64,000 nucleotides of DNA from JAHJQZ01 sp963667595 (GCA_963667595.2 CAXXWD010000001.1:2092126-2156125), one strand, 5' to 3'. Counted from the stretch's first letter, positions 36,415-45,588 are shown. Program-made: numbers and translations. Notes: generated by a model not told the origin, from the letters alone.

Positions 36415-36933
36415 TTACTGCAAGGATTCCGGTGCGCGATTTTGCTGCATCGGCATGTGTCGCCACACGATGAGATCGCCTTCCTCGTCATCGTGACGAC
36501 GGCCGGTTTCGACGAAACCGTTGCGTTTGAGCACCTTTTGCGAGGCTTCGTTGGTGATGGCGGTTTCGGCGACGGTGCCCTTGATTTGAGGCATGCGCGC
36601 AATCTCTTCAAGCAACAGCGCGATGGCGCGGGTGGCGACTCCCTTGCCGCAGCGCCAGGCGGCGACGCCATAGCCGATTTCGACCAGGCCGTGTTCGTCC
36701 GGCGCGCATTTGATGTCGCAAAGGCCGACCAGTTCGTTGCCCTCGAGGATCAGCCAACTGCTCGTTTTAAGAACGGCGTTGACCGTCGTGGCGGCGTTCT
36801 TGAGCAGGATAAGGATGTCCGTCGATTCGAAATCTGGCCTCGCCAGCCAGACGCCATCCGGTCCGGTCAGACTCGTCCCGGCGATGAGCCAGTCGTAGTG
36901 TTCAGTCCGTGCGGGGAAAAGGGAAATAGTCAA
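36415..36933 (-). CDS. GNAT-family N-acetyltransferase
   Basis: 172 residues. The core strand-helix unit GLVEIGYGVAAWRCGKGVATRAIALLLEE contains the acetyl-CoA-binding RxxGxA-like loop, and the later NEASQKVLKRNGFVETGRR is the usual final motif. The substrate is unknown. It has no ATG near its start; the TTG at 36933 is the best candidate. It points in the same direction as the amidase, 129 bp before it. Confidence 0.72.
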   Translation of the reverse strand: MTISLFPARTEHYDWLIAGTSLTGPDGVWLARPDFESTDILILLKNAATTVNAVLKTSSWLILEGNELVGLCDIKCAPDEHGLVEIGYGVAAWRCGKGVATRAIALLLEEIARMPQIKGTVAETAITNEASQKVLKRNGFVETGRRHDDEEGDLIVWRHMPMQQNRAPESLQ

Positions 36934-37038
36934 ATTGGTCCGTGCCTTGCCGGGATATGGCAGTTTTTTTTGAGACGTGAGAAAGGGATCCGTTCGGGAA
37001 AGCCTGTGGCCCTCCCGACAGGGTGAGGGAGAAACGGT

Positions 37039-38571
37039 TCAGAACCCCCCGCCGGTCTTGAATCCGCCGCCGGAGCGCGAGCCGCGCGAGCCGGTGCGGG
37101 GACGGGAGAATCCGCTGGAACCGCCGCCGCCCCACGGGCCGCCGGAACTGCCGCCCGACCAAGAGCCGCCCCAGGGGCCATTGGTATCGCCGGTCGAAAT
37201 CGGCCAGGGGTTGGAGGTGCCGGAACGCGATGTCCGCGTCATGCGGCCCGAGCGCGGCAGGCCGACGCCGCCGCCCCAGTCGGTGGTGCCCGGCCGCCAG
37301 CGCTGGGATCTCTGCCAGGCGCCCCAATAAGAGCCGGCGCTGATGGCACCTTTAAGGAATTCGTTGAGCAGATCGCCGGCCAGATTGTCCTCGCGGAAGG
37401 TCGAACGCGGATCGTCGTAGCGGGCCTTCTTGAACTCGAAGGAGATATCCTCGAGTTCGCGTCGTCGCGCCGCCAGAACCTTGAGACGTGCCTTGTAATC
37501 ACCGCTTTCGCTGGTTTCATCGGCAATCTGGCTGCGGGTGTCGTCGATGCGCTTGACAATGGCGTCATCCGCCGGTGTCGGGGTCTTGCGCGCCTCGGCC
37601 ATCAGGCTGGCGACATCCTGTTGTTCGAGGCTTTGCGCCAGAATGTGCAGCGCCTCCTCGAATCTGGGATCGCGGCCTTCCGCCATGTGACGATAGGCAA
37701 CCGCCTTTTCGTCGCGTTCGTCTTCGAGCGACACCATGTCGGCATCGAGCGCGGCGATCTTTTGCTGCGCCGTCGCGAGCGCTTCGCGTTCGGGCTTGCC
37801 GCCGGCGGCATCGATGGCCTTGGCTTCGAGTGCGTCGAGTTCGGCCTCGGCGGCTTCGGCGGCCGATTGCTGGCGGTCGGCATGCTCGCGCAACCTGAGA
37901 GGGATTTCGTTGAGCATGGCGAAATTGGGCCGGGCCTTGTCATAGCCGCATAACCGCGCCACCAGCGAGTCGAGATAGCGGATGAGATTGTTCGCCTTGT
38001 AGTTCTTGGTGCCGTAGCCCAGTTCCCACAGATACATGAACAGGGGATCCTCGCGATAAGGTTTGCCCTTCTGTTCGCGGTCCGTCTCGGCGACCTCCGT
38101 CTTTCTCAAGGATTCCTCGGCGATCTGCTGGAGGTCCTCGGCCTCTTTGCGCTTTCCGACATAGGCCGGATCGGCTTCGATGGCCTTGGCGATTCTGGCC
38201 GACAGCGCCTTGAGCGCTGCCTGGGCCCGGTCGATCTCGGCGACGAGGTCCTTGCGCTTTTCCGCCTTGGCGGCGATGGTTTTGTCGAGCGTGGTGAGTT
38301 CGGCCTCGGCGGCGGCCATGTCGGAGGCGCGCTGATCGAGAATGGCCCGCGCCCTTGCTTCGGCGCCGCCTAGCTCGCCGCCCAGCGTTTGTGCCGTGTC
38401 CTTGAGACGTGCCGATGCCAGGTCGCGGAACAGCTCGGTTTCGGTTTCCCTGAGCTTGGCCACGCGTTCGGCGCTACGCGCCAGCCGTTTGGCGATATCG
38501 TCTTCCTCGCGGCGGATATCGCGCACCGCGTCGTCAAGCGAATTGAGTGCTTCCGGTCCGCTCAGTGCCAT
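37039..38571 (-). CDS. Uncharacterised coiled-coil protein with Gly/Ser/Arg-rich tail
   Basis: 510 residues; no named domain recognised. Residues about 10-175 are almost entirely charged heptad-like helix. A short conserved-looking globular patch follows (REDPLFMYLWELGYGTKNYKA and the next 35 residues), then a second coiled-coil stretch to about 400. The last 90 residues are low complexity, rich in G, S, W and R (for example GGSWSGGSSGGPWGGGGSSG), and likely disordered. No signal peptide or membrane helix. It is the last gene of a three-gene minus-strand unit with 38698-39645 and 39670-40857. The ATG at 38571 is chosen: AGAGGA lies 8 bases upstream and is formed at the very edge of the repeat at 38585. 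Confidence 0.7.
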   Translation of the reverse strand: MALSGPEALNSLDDAVRDIRREEDDIAKRLARSAERVAKLRETETELFRDLASARLKDTAQTLGGELGGAEARARAILDQRASDMAAAEAELTTLDKTIAAKAEKRKDLVAEIDRAQAALKALSARIAKAIEADPAYVGKRKEAEDLQQIAEESLRKTEVAETDREQKGKPYREDPLFMYLWELGYGTKNYKANNLIRYLDSLVARLCGYDKARPNFAMLNEIPLRLREHADRQQSAAEAAEAELDALEAKAIDAAGGKPEREALATAQQKIAALDADMVSLEDERDEKAVAYRHMAEGRDPRFEEALHILAQSLEQQDVASLMAEARKTPTPADDAIVKRIDDTRSQIADETSESGDYKARLKVLAARRRELEDISFEFKKARYDDPRSTFREDNLAGDLLNEFLKGAISAGSYWGAWQRSQRWRPGTTDWGGGVGLPRSGRMTRTSRSGTSNPWPISTGDTNGPWGGSWSGGSSGGPWGGGGSSGFSRPRTGSRGSRSGGGFKTGGGF

Positions 38572-38584
38572 CGCCACGTTCCTC

Positions 38585-38691
38585 TAGAGCGTTTTCAGGA
38601 AAAGCGGCAGCCACTTCTCCGATCCGAAAACGCGACAAAACAATAAGTTAGTGAAGATCATCCGATCCAACCAAAGCGTGATCTGCTCCAG
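38585..38691. repeat. RIME-like palindromic repeat between two genes of one unit
   Basis: TAGAGCGTTTTCAGGAAAAG ... CGAAAACGCGACAAAACAATA ... GATCA/TGATC hairpin ... GCTCCAG; the right end is degenerate. It separates the DUF6384-like gene from the coiled-coil gene and abuts the latter's ribosome-binding site. Confidence 0.8.
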
Positions 38692-38697
38692 TCTCCC

Positions 38698-39645
38698 TTA
38701 CCACCGCGTCACCGTGCCGCCGAGCACCGCGACGGAATAGACCGGATCGAGATAGCCATAATGCTTGGCGCCAATATTGTCGTTTTCGATGATGCCGTCG
38801 TCGCGCTTGTCAGCCTCGACCTGACGATAGGTTTCCTCCGGCACCCTGAGGCCCCAGAGATTGACCGTTTCGGTCGCGCCGTTTTCTTCGTTCGCGATGT
38901 CGAGGGCCAGAGCCTGGTGGGTGATCGTATCGAGTGCCTCGACCACGAGGTAATAATTGGTCGCTTCGGCATTGATTTCCGGGAAGGTCCAGAAGCCCGA
39001 TTCCACCCCGTCGCGGTTGACGATGTGGACGGTATAGTCGAGCCTCAGCTTGGCCAGCAGGGTTTCAAGGCCCGTGATCGCCTGATCGATTCCGGTCCGG
39101 TTGGCTTCCGCCACGGCGATTTTGCCGCGATCGCGCAGGGTTTCGGCTGCGGCGATCGCGCTTTCGACCTTGCTTTCCGCCGAGATGGTTTCAACCAGCA
39201 CGTCCATGCGCGCCGGCAGGGTTTCGGTCAGTTCGACACGCGCCGCTTCCTGTTGCGCCGCCTTGTAGGGCAGATAGCCGAAGGCATAGCCGCCGATGCC
39301 GAGCGCCAGGATCAGAACGATGCCGGCGAACCATGGTCCCCAGGCCTTGCGGCTGACGTAAAGCCTGGCCAGCGACACACCCAATCCACCACTGGGCGGG
39401 GTGTAGACGAACCGGCTTTCGCTCAGCGCGGCCACCCCCTCCCTGAGGATGGAATCGGAAACTTCGATGCCCTGCTGGTGATAGATGTCGCGCAATCTGT
39501 CGAGGAGCTGGGCTTCGCGATCCGCACCGCTCAGCTCCCGCGTCACCAGATCGGCGCGGTGGCGCAACGTGTCCACCACGTCCATCGCCAGCATGACGTC
39601 ATCGAGTGGGAGAACCTTGTCCCCAGACGGCGTATCCATGCTCAA
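38698..39645 (-). CDS. DUF6384-like membrane protein
   Basis: About 313-315 residues; start either the TTG at 39645 (spaced correctly from AAGGCGGA) or the ATG at 39639. The N-terminal 90 residues are soluble (LDDVMLAMDVVDTLRHRADL, RDIYHQQGIEVSDSILREGVAAL), one transmembrane helix follows at about 115-135 (AWGPWFAGIVLILALGIGGY), then a helical segment and a beta-rich C-terminal domain (residues about 190-313) that should be on the periplasmic side. I associate the N-terminal block with DUF6384 from memory; that should be checked. No known function. Middle gene of the three-gene unit. Confidence 0.65.
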   Translation of the reverse strand: MSMDTPSGDKVLPLDDVMLAMDVVDTLRHRADLVTRELSGADREAQLLDRLRDIYHQQGIEVSDSILREGVAALSESRFVYTPPSGGLGVSLARLYVSRKAWGPWFAGIVLILALGIGGYAFGYLPYKAAQQEAARVELTETLPARMDVLVETISAESKVESAIAAAETLRDRGKIAVAEANRTGIDQAITGLETLLAKLRLDYTVHIVNRDGVESGFWTFPEINAEATNYYLVVEALDTITHQALALDIANEENGATETVNLWGLRVPEETYRQVEADKRDDGIIENDNIGAKHYGYLDPVYSVAVLGGTVTRW

Positions 39646-39669
39646 ACGTCCGCCTTAGCCTCCGTTTGC

Positions 39670-40857
39670 CTATTGGCCCTTGGTTTCGAGAATAAGGGCA
39701 TTGCCCTCGGCCGCGAGATCGGCCAGCCGGCGCTTGCCATCCTCGACCGCATCGCGGATTTCCGCCGAATTCTCGGTGGAAAGCTTGCGCATTTCGGTGA
39801 TGATGGTACGCGACTTCTCCTGGAAATTGACCACGGAATCGACCAGCTTCTTGACCGCATCGGCGCGAATGGTCGGGCCGTAGCCGGCCTTCAGGGCCTC
39901 CTCGGTCACCTTGTCGCCGATCTCGGAAAGCGTTTCGAGCGATTTGCTCATCCCTTCCTTCATGGCGTTCAGCGTCTCGGTCGATTCATGCAGGCCGAAC
40001 ATGCCGGTGAACGAAGCGGAAAGCGCGGTGAACACCGTTTCATTGGTCGAAAAGAACGAAATCGACTGCTGGTAGACCCGCTCCTTGGCGTTGGTCGACT
40101 GCATCAGCCGCGCCATGATCACTTCCGAGGTGTTGTAGGAAATGGTCAGGTTGTCCGAGAGATCCTTGGCGATCTGGTAGCGGCGTTCCTCGTTCTGCAT
40201 CTCGCGCAAACGCTCGTCGCGGGCCATTTCGAGCCGGGCCCGGTCGGCCGGCGTGCCTTCGGAAAAATCGGCGAGCTGGGCGGAAGCGGCCTCGAGCGCG
40301 GTCTTTTTCTCGTTGAGCCTGGCTTCGGCGGTCTGCAGCACTTCGAGCGCCATCACCTCGGCCTGTTTGAGCGCGCCACGGAAGTCGCGATAGGCTTCGA
40401 GAATGATGTGTTCGCGGTTCACCTGATCCTTGGTGTCCTTGGTGACGTCGAGATAGATGTCGCGAATTTTGTCGAACCGGGTGGCGATGTCGCCGCGGCT
40501 GACCTTCATCCAGACGTTGGACGCACGTTCCAGAAGGTCGAGCTTGCCGTCTTCGAGCTGATTGACCATGCCCTTGGCATCGTCGCGGATCGAATCGAAC
40601 CCCTTGGTGATGTCCTCGTAGCGTTCGCCGATCTTCATCGCCGAAATCTGCTCGCGCACCACCTCGTTGAAGCTCGAAGCCTGGGAAAGCGTCCGCCCGA
40701 TCAGGATGACCCGCGTTTCGTCAAGCCCGGTGATCTCCTGCAACAGACCTGTGATCGGCTGCTCTTCGTGTTCTTCCGGCCAGATGCCGAGATCCTTGAT
40801 GGCAGTGACCGCCTTGTCGAGATATTGAAGGGGTTTTTCGATAACGTCCGTACCCAT
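39670..40857 (-). CDS. Uncharacterised all-helical protein (TelA-like in overall layout)
   Basis: 395 residues, soluble, predicted almost entirely alpha-helical, with a short globular N-terminus (VIEKPLQYLDKAVTAIKDLG) and a long run of amphipathic helices, including coiled-coil around residues 170-225. Its size and helical pattern recall the TelA/KlaA proteins linked to toxic-anion resistance, but I cannot point to a diagnostic motif, so the family is uncertain; similar proteins are sometimes labelled cell-surface protein without evidence. It is the first gene of the three-gene unit; the next gene starts 24 bp downstream. Divergent from a CoxG-like gene. Confidence 0.65.
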   Translation of the reverse strand: MGTDVIEKPLQYLDKAVTAIKDLGIWPEEHEEQPITGLLQEITGLDETRVILIGRTLSQASSFNEVVREQISAMKIGERYEDITKGFDSIRDDAKGMVNQLEDGKLDLLERASNVWMKVSRGDIATRFDKIRDIYLDVTKDTKDQVNREHIILEAYRDFRGALKQAEVMALEVLQTAEARLNEKKTALEAASAQLADFSEGTPADRARLEMARDERLREMQNEERRYQIAKDLSDNLTISYNTSEVIMARLMQSTNAKERVYQQSISFFSTNETVFTALSASFTGMFGLHESTETLNAMKEGMSKSLETLSEIGDKVTEEALKAGYGPTIRADAVKKLVDSVVNFQEKSRTIITEMRKLSTENSAEIRDAVEDGKRRLADLAAEGNALILETKGQ

Positions 40858-41021
40858 TGCCGCATTCCCAGTAATCGATCAATTGAGGCATAGATTCCCA
40901 CTCATGCGCGCCATGACAATTGCGCATAGGGTTCCCCCTCACTATTTTCCCAATATTGGTGCCAAAAAGACGCACGTAAAGAGCACGTTCCCTGAGAATC
41001 GACGACGAGGACCACGCCGGC

Positions 41022-41507
41022 ATGCAATTTGGGGGTCGATATCGGTTCAAGGCATCGCGTCTGCACATCTGGGCGGCGCTCAACGATGCCGAGATTTTGA
41101 AGAATACCATTCCCGGCTGCACCCGAATCGTGTGGATCGACGAAACCAGCCTGGAAGCGGTCATCACCGTCGATCTCGGGGTGGCCAAACCGACCTTTTC
41201 CGGCATCATCGAGATGCACGACGTGACCCCGGCCGTCAGCTACACCCTTTTCGGCTACGGCAAGGGCGGGCTTTTGGGCCATGCGCACGGGCGCGCCGAC
41301 GTGACGCTGACCGATGATGGCGACGACTGCATCCTGGCCTTTATTGCCGAAGGGGGCGCCTCCAACGCCATCATGAAATTCGGCAAGAAACTGATCGGCA
41401 GGAGCGCCCAGCGCGTCATCGACCATTTCTTCATGCGCTTCGCCAAAGCGGTGGACGTCGATATGGAAGTATTGGACCCGGATTCTGGACGGTTCACTTC
41501 GACGTGA
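41022..41507 (+). CDS. CoxG-like SRPBCC-fold protein
   Basis: 161 residues of the CoxG/SRPBCC (START-like) family: IWAALNDAEILKNTIPGCTRI is the hallmark N-terminal block, followed by beta strands (FSGIIEMHDVTPAVSYTLFG) and a long C-terminal helix. In CO-dehydrogenase clusters CoxG anchors the enzyme to the membrane, but no coxMSL genes are here, so this is a stand-alone relative with a probable lipid or ligand-binding pocket. Divergent from the three-gene module; 164 bp between starts. Confidence 0.75.
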   Translation: MQFGGRYRFKASRLHIWAALNDAEILKNTIPGCTRIVWIDETSLEAVITVDLGVAKPTFSGIIEMHDVTPAVSYTLFGYGKGGLLGHAHGRADVTLTDDGDDCILAFIAEGGASNAIMKFGKKLIGRSAQRVIDHFFMRFAKAVDVDMEVLDPDSGRFTST

Positions 41508-41822
41508 TGTCTGACGTGTTGCCCGGAACACGGCGTCAAGCGGATAGCGGGCAGGGTGGCGTTCTTCCTGTGCTGGCGCGCAGCCTTTTTTTGCCGCGCC
41601 GCGCCGCGCGTCCTGCCTTCGGACGAACCGTTCCTGCATTTCGATGCCGACACCGCCGGTGGCAGGGTGGTTATTCTTTGGGCAACGTCGGGGCAAGTGT
41701 TCAAACACGGTCTTTTTCACTTGCCGCCGCTTGAATTGCACGATTGTATTTGCACCCAATGCGCGGGGTTTATCCCTGGTGCCAGTGGAGCGCCGCCCCG
41801 TTGCTCAAATCGGGAGAACGTC
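41508..41822. other. Leader region of the nucleoside cluster
   Basis: 315 bp without a credible gene. The probable promoter lies in the AT-richer 41715-41755 stretch. I looked for a purine-type riboswitch fold and saw none. GGGAG lies 6-10 bases before the bmpA ATG. Confidence 0.4.
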
Positions 41823-42845
41823 ATGACCGCACGCAATCTGACCAAAGAACTGGCCGCCCGCATCGGCGTCCTGGCCACCGGCGCCGCACTCGGTGCGCTG
41901 CTGGCAGGCTCGGCTCTCGCCGAACCGGCCGTCATCTACGACCTTGGCGGAAAATTCGACAAGTCGTTCAACGAAGCCGCGTATAACGGCGCCACCAAGT
42001 GGGCCGCCGACACCGGCAATTCCTTCCTCGACCTCGAACTGCAGAACGATGCCCAGCGCGAGCAGGCCCTCCGCAAGTTTGCCAGCCGCGGCGCCAATCC
42101 GATCGTCGTTCCCGGTTTCTCCTGGGCTGCCGCTCTGGAAAAGGTCGCCGCCGAATTCCCGGACACCCATTTCGCCATCATCGATTCGGTCGTCGATGCG
42201 CCGAACGTACGCTCGGTGATGTTCAACGAGCATGAAGGCTCCTATCTCGTCGGCGTGCTGGCGGCGATGAAGTCCGAAACCGGCAAGGTCGGCTTCGTCG
42301 GCGGCATGGACATCCCGCTGATCCACCGCTTCTATTGCGGCTATGCCGAAGGCGTGAAGGCGATCAATCCCGACGCCGAACTCTATGAAAACTACACTGG
42401 CACCACCGCCTCGGCCTGGAACGATCCGGTGACCGCGGGCGAGCTGGCCAAGGCCGACATGGACCGTGGCGCGGACGTCGTTTACGCGGCGGCCGGTGGA
42501 TCGGGCCTCGGCGTGCTGCAGGCCATGGCCGATGCCGGCAAGTATTCGATCGGCGTCGATTCCAACCAGAACTTCATCCAGCCCGGTTCGGTGCTGACCT
42601 CGATGGTCAAGCGCGTCGACAATGCGGTTGCCCAGGCCTTCACCGACGAACTGGCCGGCAACTGGACGTCCGGCGAAATGATCATGGGCCTGACCAATGA
42701 CGGCGTCGGCTACGCGCTCGACGAATACAACGAAGCCCTGATCACCGACGAGATGAAAGCCAAGGTCAAGGAACTCGAGGACAAGATCGTCTCCGGCGAG
42801 ATCGTGGTGCACGACTATTATACCGACAACGCCTGCCCGTTCTAG
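41823..42845 (+). CDS. bmpA: Nucleoside ABC transporter substrate-binding protein (BMP family)
   Basis: 340 residues with a Sec signal peptide ending GSALA at about residue 38. BMP/Med-family motifs: DLGGKFDKSFNEAAYNGA near the N-terminus, NEHEGSYLVGVLAAMKSETG, GFVGGMDIPLIHRFYCGYAEG and the GVDSNQ ligand loop. Family members bind purine or pyrimidine nucleosides; the whole downstream cluster supports that. It lacks a lipobox, fitting a free periplasmic protein in a Gram-negative. The start at 41823 is clear from the signal peptide. Confidence 0.92.
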   Translation: MTARNLTKELAARIGVLATGAALGALLAGSALAEPAVIYDLGGKFDKSFNEAAYNGATKWAADTGNSFLDLELQNDAQREQALRKFASRGANPIVVPGFSWAAALEKVAAEFPDTHFAIIDSVVDAPNVRSVMFNEHEGSYLVGVLAAMKSETGKVGFVGGMDIPLIHRFYCGYAEGVKAINPDAELYENYTGTTASAWNDPVTAGELAKADMDRGADVVYAAAGGSGLGVLQAMADAGKYSIGVDSNQNFIQPGSVLTSMVKRVDNAVAQAFTDELAGNWTSGEMIMGLTNDGVGYALDEYNEALITDEMKAKVKELEDKIVSGEIVVHDYYTDNACPF

Positions 42846-42865
42846 GTTCAGGCACCCACGTCAAG

Positions 42866-44458
42866 ATGACGGATTCGGCAAAAGAAACTGCACAGCGGCC
42901 CACGGCCGCTGTGCAGACCGGTGCATCGCCTTGGGCGATCGAGCTTGACGGCATCAACAAGAGCTTCGGCCCGGTTCGTGCCAACAAGGATATTCACTTC
43001 GCGGTCCGTCGGGGGTCCGTTCACGGCATTGTCGGCGAGAACGGCGCCGGCAAGTCGACCCTGATGTCGATCCTTTACGGCTTTTACACCGCCGATTCCG
43101 GCACGATCAAAGTCGGCGGCGTGCCGGCAATCATCAAGGATCCCCGCCATGCCCTGCAACTGGGCATCGGCATGGTCCATCAGCATTTCATGCTCGTGGA
43201 CAATTTCACCGTCCTGGAAAACGTCATACTCGGCGTCGAGGACAGTGCCCTTCTGGCGCCCAGCATCAGCCGCGCCCGGGGCGAACTGGCCCGGCTGGCG
43301 CGCGAATACGAACTCGAAGTCGATCCGGATGCCTTGATCGAGGACCTTTCGGTCGGCCAGCAGCAGCGCGTCGAAATCCTCAAGGCGCTCTATCGCGGCG
43401 CCGAAATCCTCATTCTCGACGAGCCGACCGGTGTGCTGACGCCGGCCGAGGCGGATCACCTGTTCCGTGTTCTCAATACCTTGAGAACCCAAGGCAAGAC
43501 CATTGTCCTGATCACCCACAAATTGCGGGAGATCATGGCCATTACCGATTTCGTGTCGGTGATGCGCCAGGGCCAGATGGTCAAGACGCTCGAAACCGCA
43601 AAGACCAATCCCGAAGAGCTGGCCGAACTGATGGTCGGCCGCCGCGTGTTGCTGCGCGTCGACAAGACCGAGGCCCATCCCGGCAAGACGGTGCTGGAGG
43701 TCAAGAATCTCGCGGTTGCCGACGATCTCGGCGTGCTCCGCGTCAAGGATGTCGGATTCTCCGTACGCGCCGGCGAAATCGTCGGCATTGCCGGCGTTGC
43801 AGGCAACGGTCAGTCCGAACTGCTTGAAGCCATTGCCGGCATGCGCCGCCCGAATACGGGCACGATCAGCCTCAAAGGTCATGACATCGTCATTCATGGC
43901 GATAATGGCGGTGCCCAGGCCCGCCGGGCCGGCATCGGCCATGTCCCCGAGAACCGCCAGGTGCAGGGGCTGGTGATGAAGTTCGAGGAATGGGAAAACT
44001 CCGTTCTCGGCTATCAGGACGAAGAAGAATTCGGCTCCGGTCTGTTCCTGTCGGTCTCCGCCTGTCGCGAGCAGGCGTCGAAGAACATCGAGAAATTCGA
44101 CGTTCGCCCGACCAATTGTCGGCTGAAGACTTCAAGTTTTTCGGGCGGCAACCAGCAGAAAATCGTTCTGGCCCGCGAAATGAGCCGCGATCACGATCTG
44201 CTCGTTGTCGGCCAGCCGACCCGCGGCGTCGATATCGGCGCCATCGAGTTCATCCACAACCAGATCATCGCCATGCGCGATGCCGGCAAGGCGATCCTTC
44301 TGGTCTCGGTCGAACTCGACGAAATCCGTTCGTTGAGCGACAGGATCCTCGTCATGTTCGACGGCGAGATCGTCGGCGAGGCCGACCCCGAAACCGCGAC
44401 CGAAGGCGAACTGGGCCTGTTGATGGCCGGTATTCACGACAAGGAGGCGGCCGAATGA
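42866..44458 (+). CDS. Nucleoside ABC transporter ATP-binding protein (two ATPase domains)
   Basis: 530 residues with two fused ABC domains, as in the NupA/YufO type. Domain 1: Walker A GENGAGKST, signature LSVGQQQRVEILKAL, Walker B ILILDEPTGVLTP. Domain 2 has the shortened loop GVAGNGQSELLE in place of a standard Walker A and the signature FSGGNQQKIVLAREM, so probably only one site hydrolyses ATP well. The first 20 codons contain a 13-bp perfect hairpin; a GTG at 42911 right after it would be an alternative start. The stop overlaps the next ATG by four bases. Confidence 0.92.
   Translation: MTDSAKETAQRPTAAVQTGASPWAIELDGINKSFGPVRANKDIHFAVRRGSVHGIVGENGAGKSTLMSILYGFYTADSGTIKVGGVPAIIKDPRHALQLGIGMVHQHFMLVDNFTVLENVILGVEDSALLAPSISRARGELARLAREYELEVDPDALIEDLSVGQQQRVEILKALYRGAEILILDEPTGVLTPAEADHLFRVLNTLRTQGKTIVLITHKLREIMAITDFVSVMRQGQMVKTLETAKTNPEELAELMVGRRVLLRVDKTEAHPGKTVLEVKNLAVADDLGVLRVKDVGFSVRAGEIVGIAGVAGNGQSELLEAIAGMRRPNTGTISLKGHDIVIHGDNGGAQARRAGIGHVPENRQVQGLVMKFEEWENSVLGYQDEEEFGSGLFLSVSACREQASKNIEKFDVRPTNCRLKTSSFSGGNQQKIVLAREMSRDHDLLVVGQPTRGVDIGAIEFIHNQIIAMRDAGKAILLVSVELDEIRSLSDRILVMFDGEIVGEADPETATEGELGLLMAGIHDKEAAE
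42888..42916 (+). promoter_or_regulatory. Strong hairpin at the 5' end of the ATP-binding gene
   Basis: Perfect 13-bp stem CTGCACAGCGGCC / GGCCGCTGTGCAG with loop CAC, 42 bp after the bmpA stop and inside codons 8-17 of the next gene. It has no T-run. It could protect the bmpA 3' end and dampen translation of the ATPase. Confidence 0.7.
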
Positions 44459-45588
44459 GCGCCCGCAAGCCGATACCGCGCTGGGCGGATCTTGTTCTCC
44501 TGCCGGCTCTCAACCTGAGCCTGGCCTTCGTGGTCTCCGGCCTCGCCGTTGCCATGATCGGGCAGGATCCGATCAAGGCGATGAAGGTGCTGGTTTATGG
44601 GTCCTTCGGCTATGGCGAAGGCCTGGGTTATACCCTTCATTACGCCACCAATTTCGTTTTCGCGGGGCTGGCCTTTTCCATCGCCTCACATGCGGGCCTG
44701 TTCAATATCGGGGCCGAAGGGCAGGCCTATATCGCCGGGCTCGGTGCCTTCCTGATGGCGGCGCTGTTCAATGAAACTCATTGGCTGCTGGCTTTGCCGG
44801 CCGCCATTATCGGCGCCGGTCTGGTCGGGGGGCTGTGGGGGTTCATTCCGGGCTATCTCGCCGCCAAACGCGGGTCCCACGTCGTCATCACCACCATGAT
44901 GTTCAACTTCATCTCCTATGCCATCATGGTCTACATGCTCAATTACGTCCTGAAGCCCGTCGGCGACCAGGTGCCCGAAAGCGTGACGCTGAGCGGCGCC
45001 GGGCGCATGCCGCAATTGCGCGAATTCTGGAACTTTTTCGGCTATTCGCCCCTCAATGTGATGTTCTTCGTGGCGATCCTGGCGTTGATCCTCGTCTATA
45101 TCGTTTTGTGGCGCACCAGGTTCGGCTACAAGTTGAGGGCGGTCGGCCTCAATCCCTCGGCGGCCCATTATGCTGGCATTTCCACGTCCGGCATCATCAT
45201 CATCACCATGACGATCTCCGGCGCCATCGCCGGGTTGACCTCGATCAACGAGGTTTTGGGCGTGCAGAACCGACTGGTCATCGACTTCGCCTCCGGGTAC
45301 GGCTTTGCCGGCATCGCCGTGGGCCTGATGGGGCGCAACCACCCGCTCGGCATTGGCCTTGCGGCGATCCTGTTCGGCGCGCTCTATCAGGGCGGCCAGG
45401 AACTGGCCTTCGAAATGCCCGCCATCTCGCGGCAGATGGTCGTGGTCATCCAGGCGCTGGTCATTCTGTTCACCGGCGCCATGGAAGGCCTGTTCCGTGC
45501 GCCGCTGGAAATCATGTTCATGCGCCTGGCATCGCTTGGCAGAAACAAGACACCGGCCGGCACCGCCGCCGTTGAGACGGACAAGTAG
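44455..45588 (+). CDS. Nucleoside ABC transporter permease 1
   Basis: 377 residues, about 8-10 membrane helices, of the BPD_transp_2 (branched-chain amino acid/ribose-type) family. Typical segments: FSIASHAGLFNIGAEGQAYI and RTRFGYKLRAVGLNPSAAHYAGI, the latter being the cytoplasmic coupling loop. The ATG overlaps the preceding TGA (ATGA), so it is translationally coupled to the ATPase. It pairs with the next gene to form the channel. Confidence 0.92.
   Translation: MSARKPIPRWADLVLLPALNLSLAFVVSGLAVAMIGQDPIKAMKVLVYGSFGYGEGLGYTLHYATNFVFAGLAFSIASHAGLFNIGAEGQAYIAGLGAFLMAALFNETHWLLALPAAIIGAGLVGGLWGFIPGYLAAKRGSHVVITTMMFNFISYAIMVYMLNYVLKPVGDQVPESVTLSGAGRMPQLREFWNFFGYSPLNVMFFVAILALILVYIVLWRTRFGYKLRAVGLNPSAAHYAGISTSGIIIITMTISGAIAGLTSINEVLGVQNRLVIDFASGYGFAGIAVGLMGRNHPLGIGLAAILFGALYQGGQELAFEMPAISRQMVVVIQALVILFTGAMEGLFRAPLEIMFMRLASLGRNKTPAGTAAVETDK

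Noticed and set aside
38761..40893. 710-codon open frame antisense to the three-gene module
   Set aside because: Spans two genes on the other strand, codon bias is that of a complement, and no domain or start signal is visible.
41022..41507. CoxG as evidence of CO oxidation
   Set aside because: No coxM, coxS or coxL nearby; CoxG-like SRPBCC proteins are common without CO dehydrogenase.
41508..41822. Purine riboswitch before the nucleoside cluster
   Set aside because: Searched by eye for the three-way junction and conserved loops; nothing convincing.
43990..44454. Long upstream extension of permease 1 into the ATPase gene
   Set aside because: Arg/Pro/His-rich translation of the ATPase in the wrong frame; the ATGA overlap at 44455 is the proper start.
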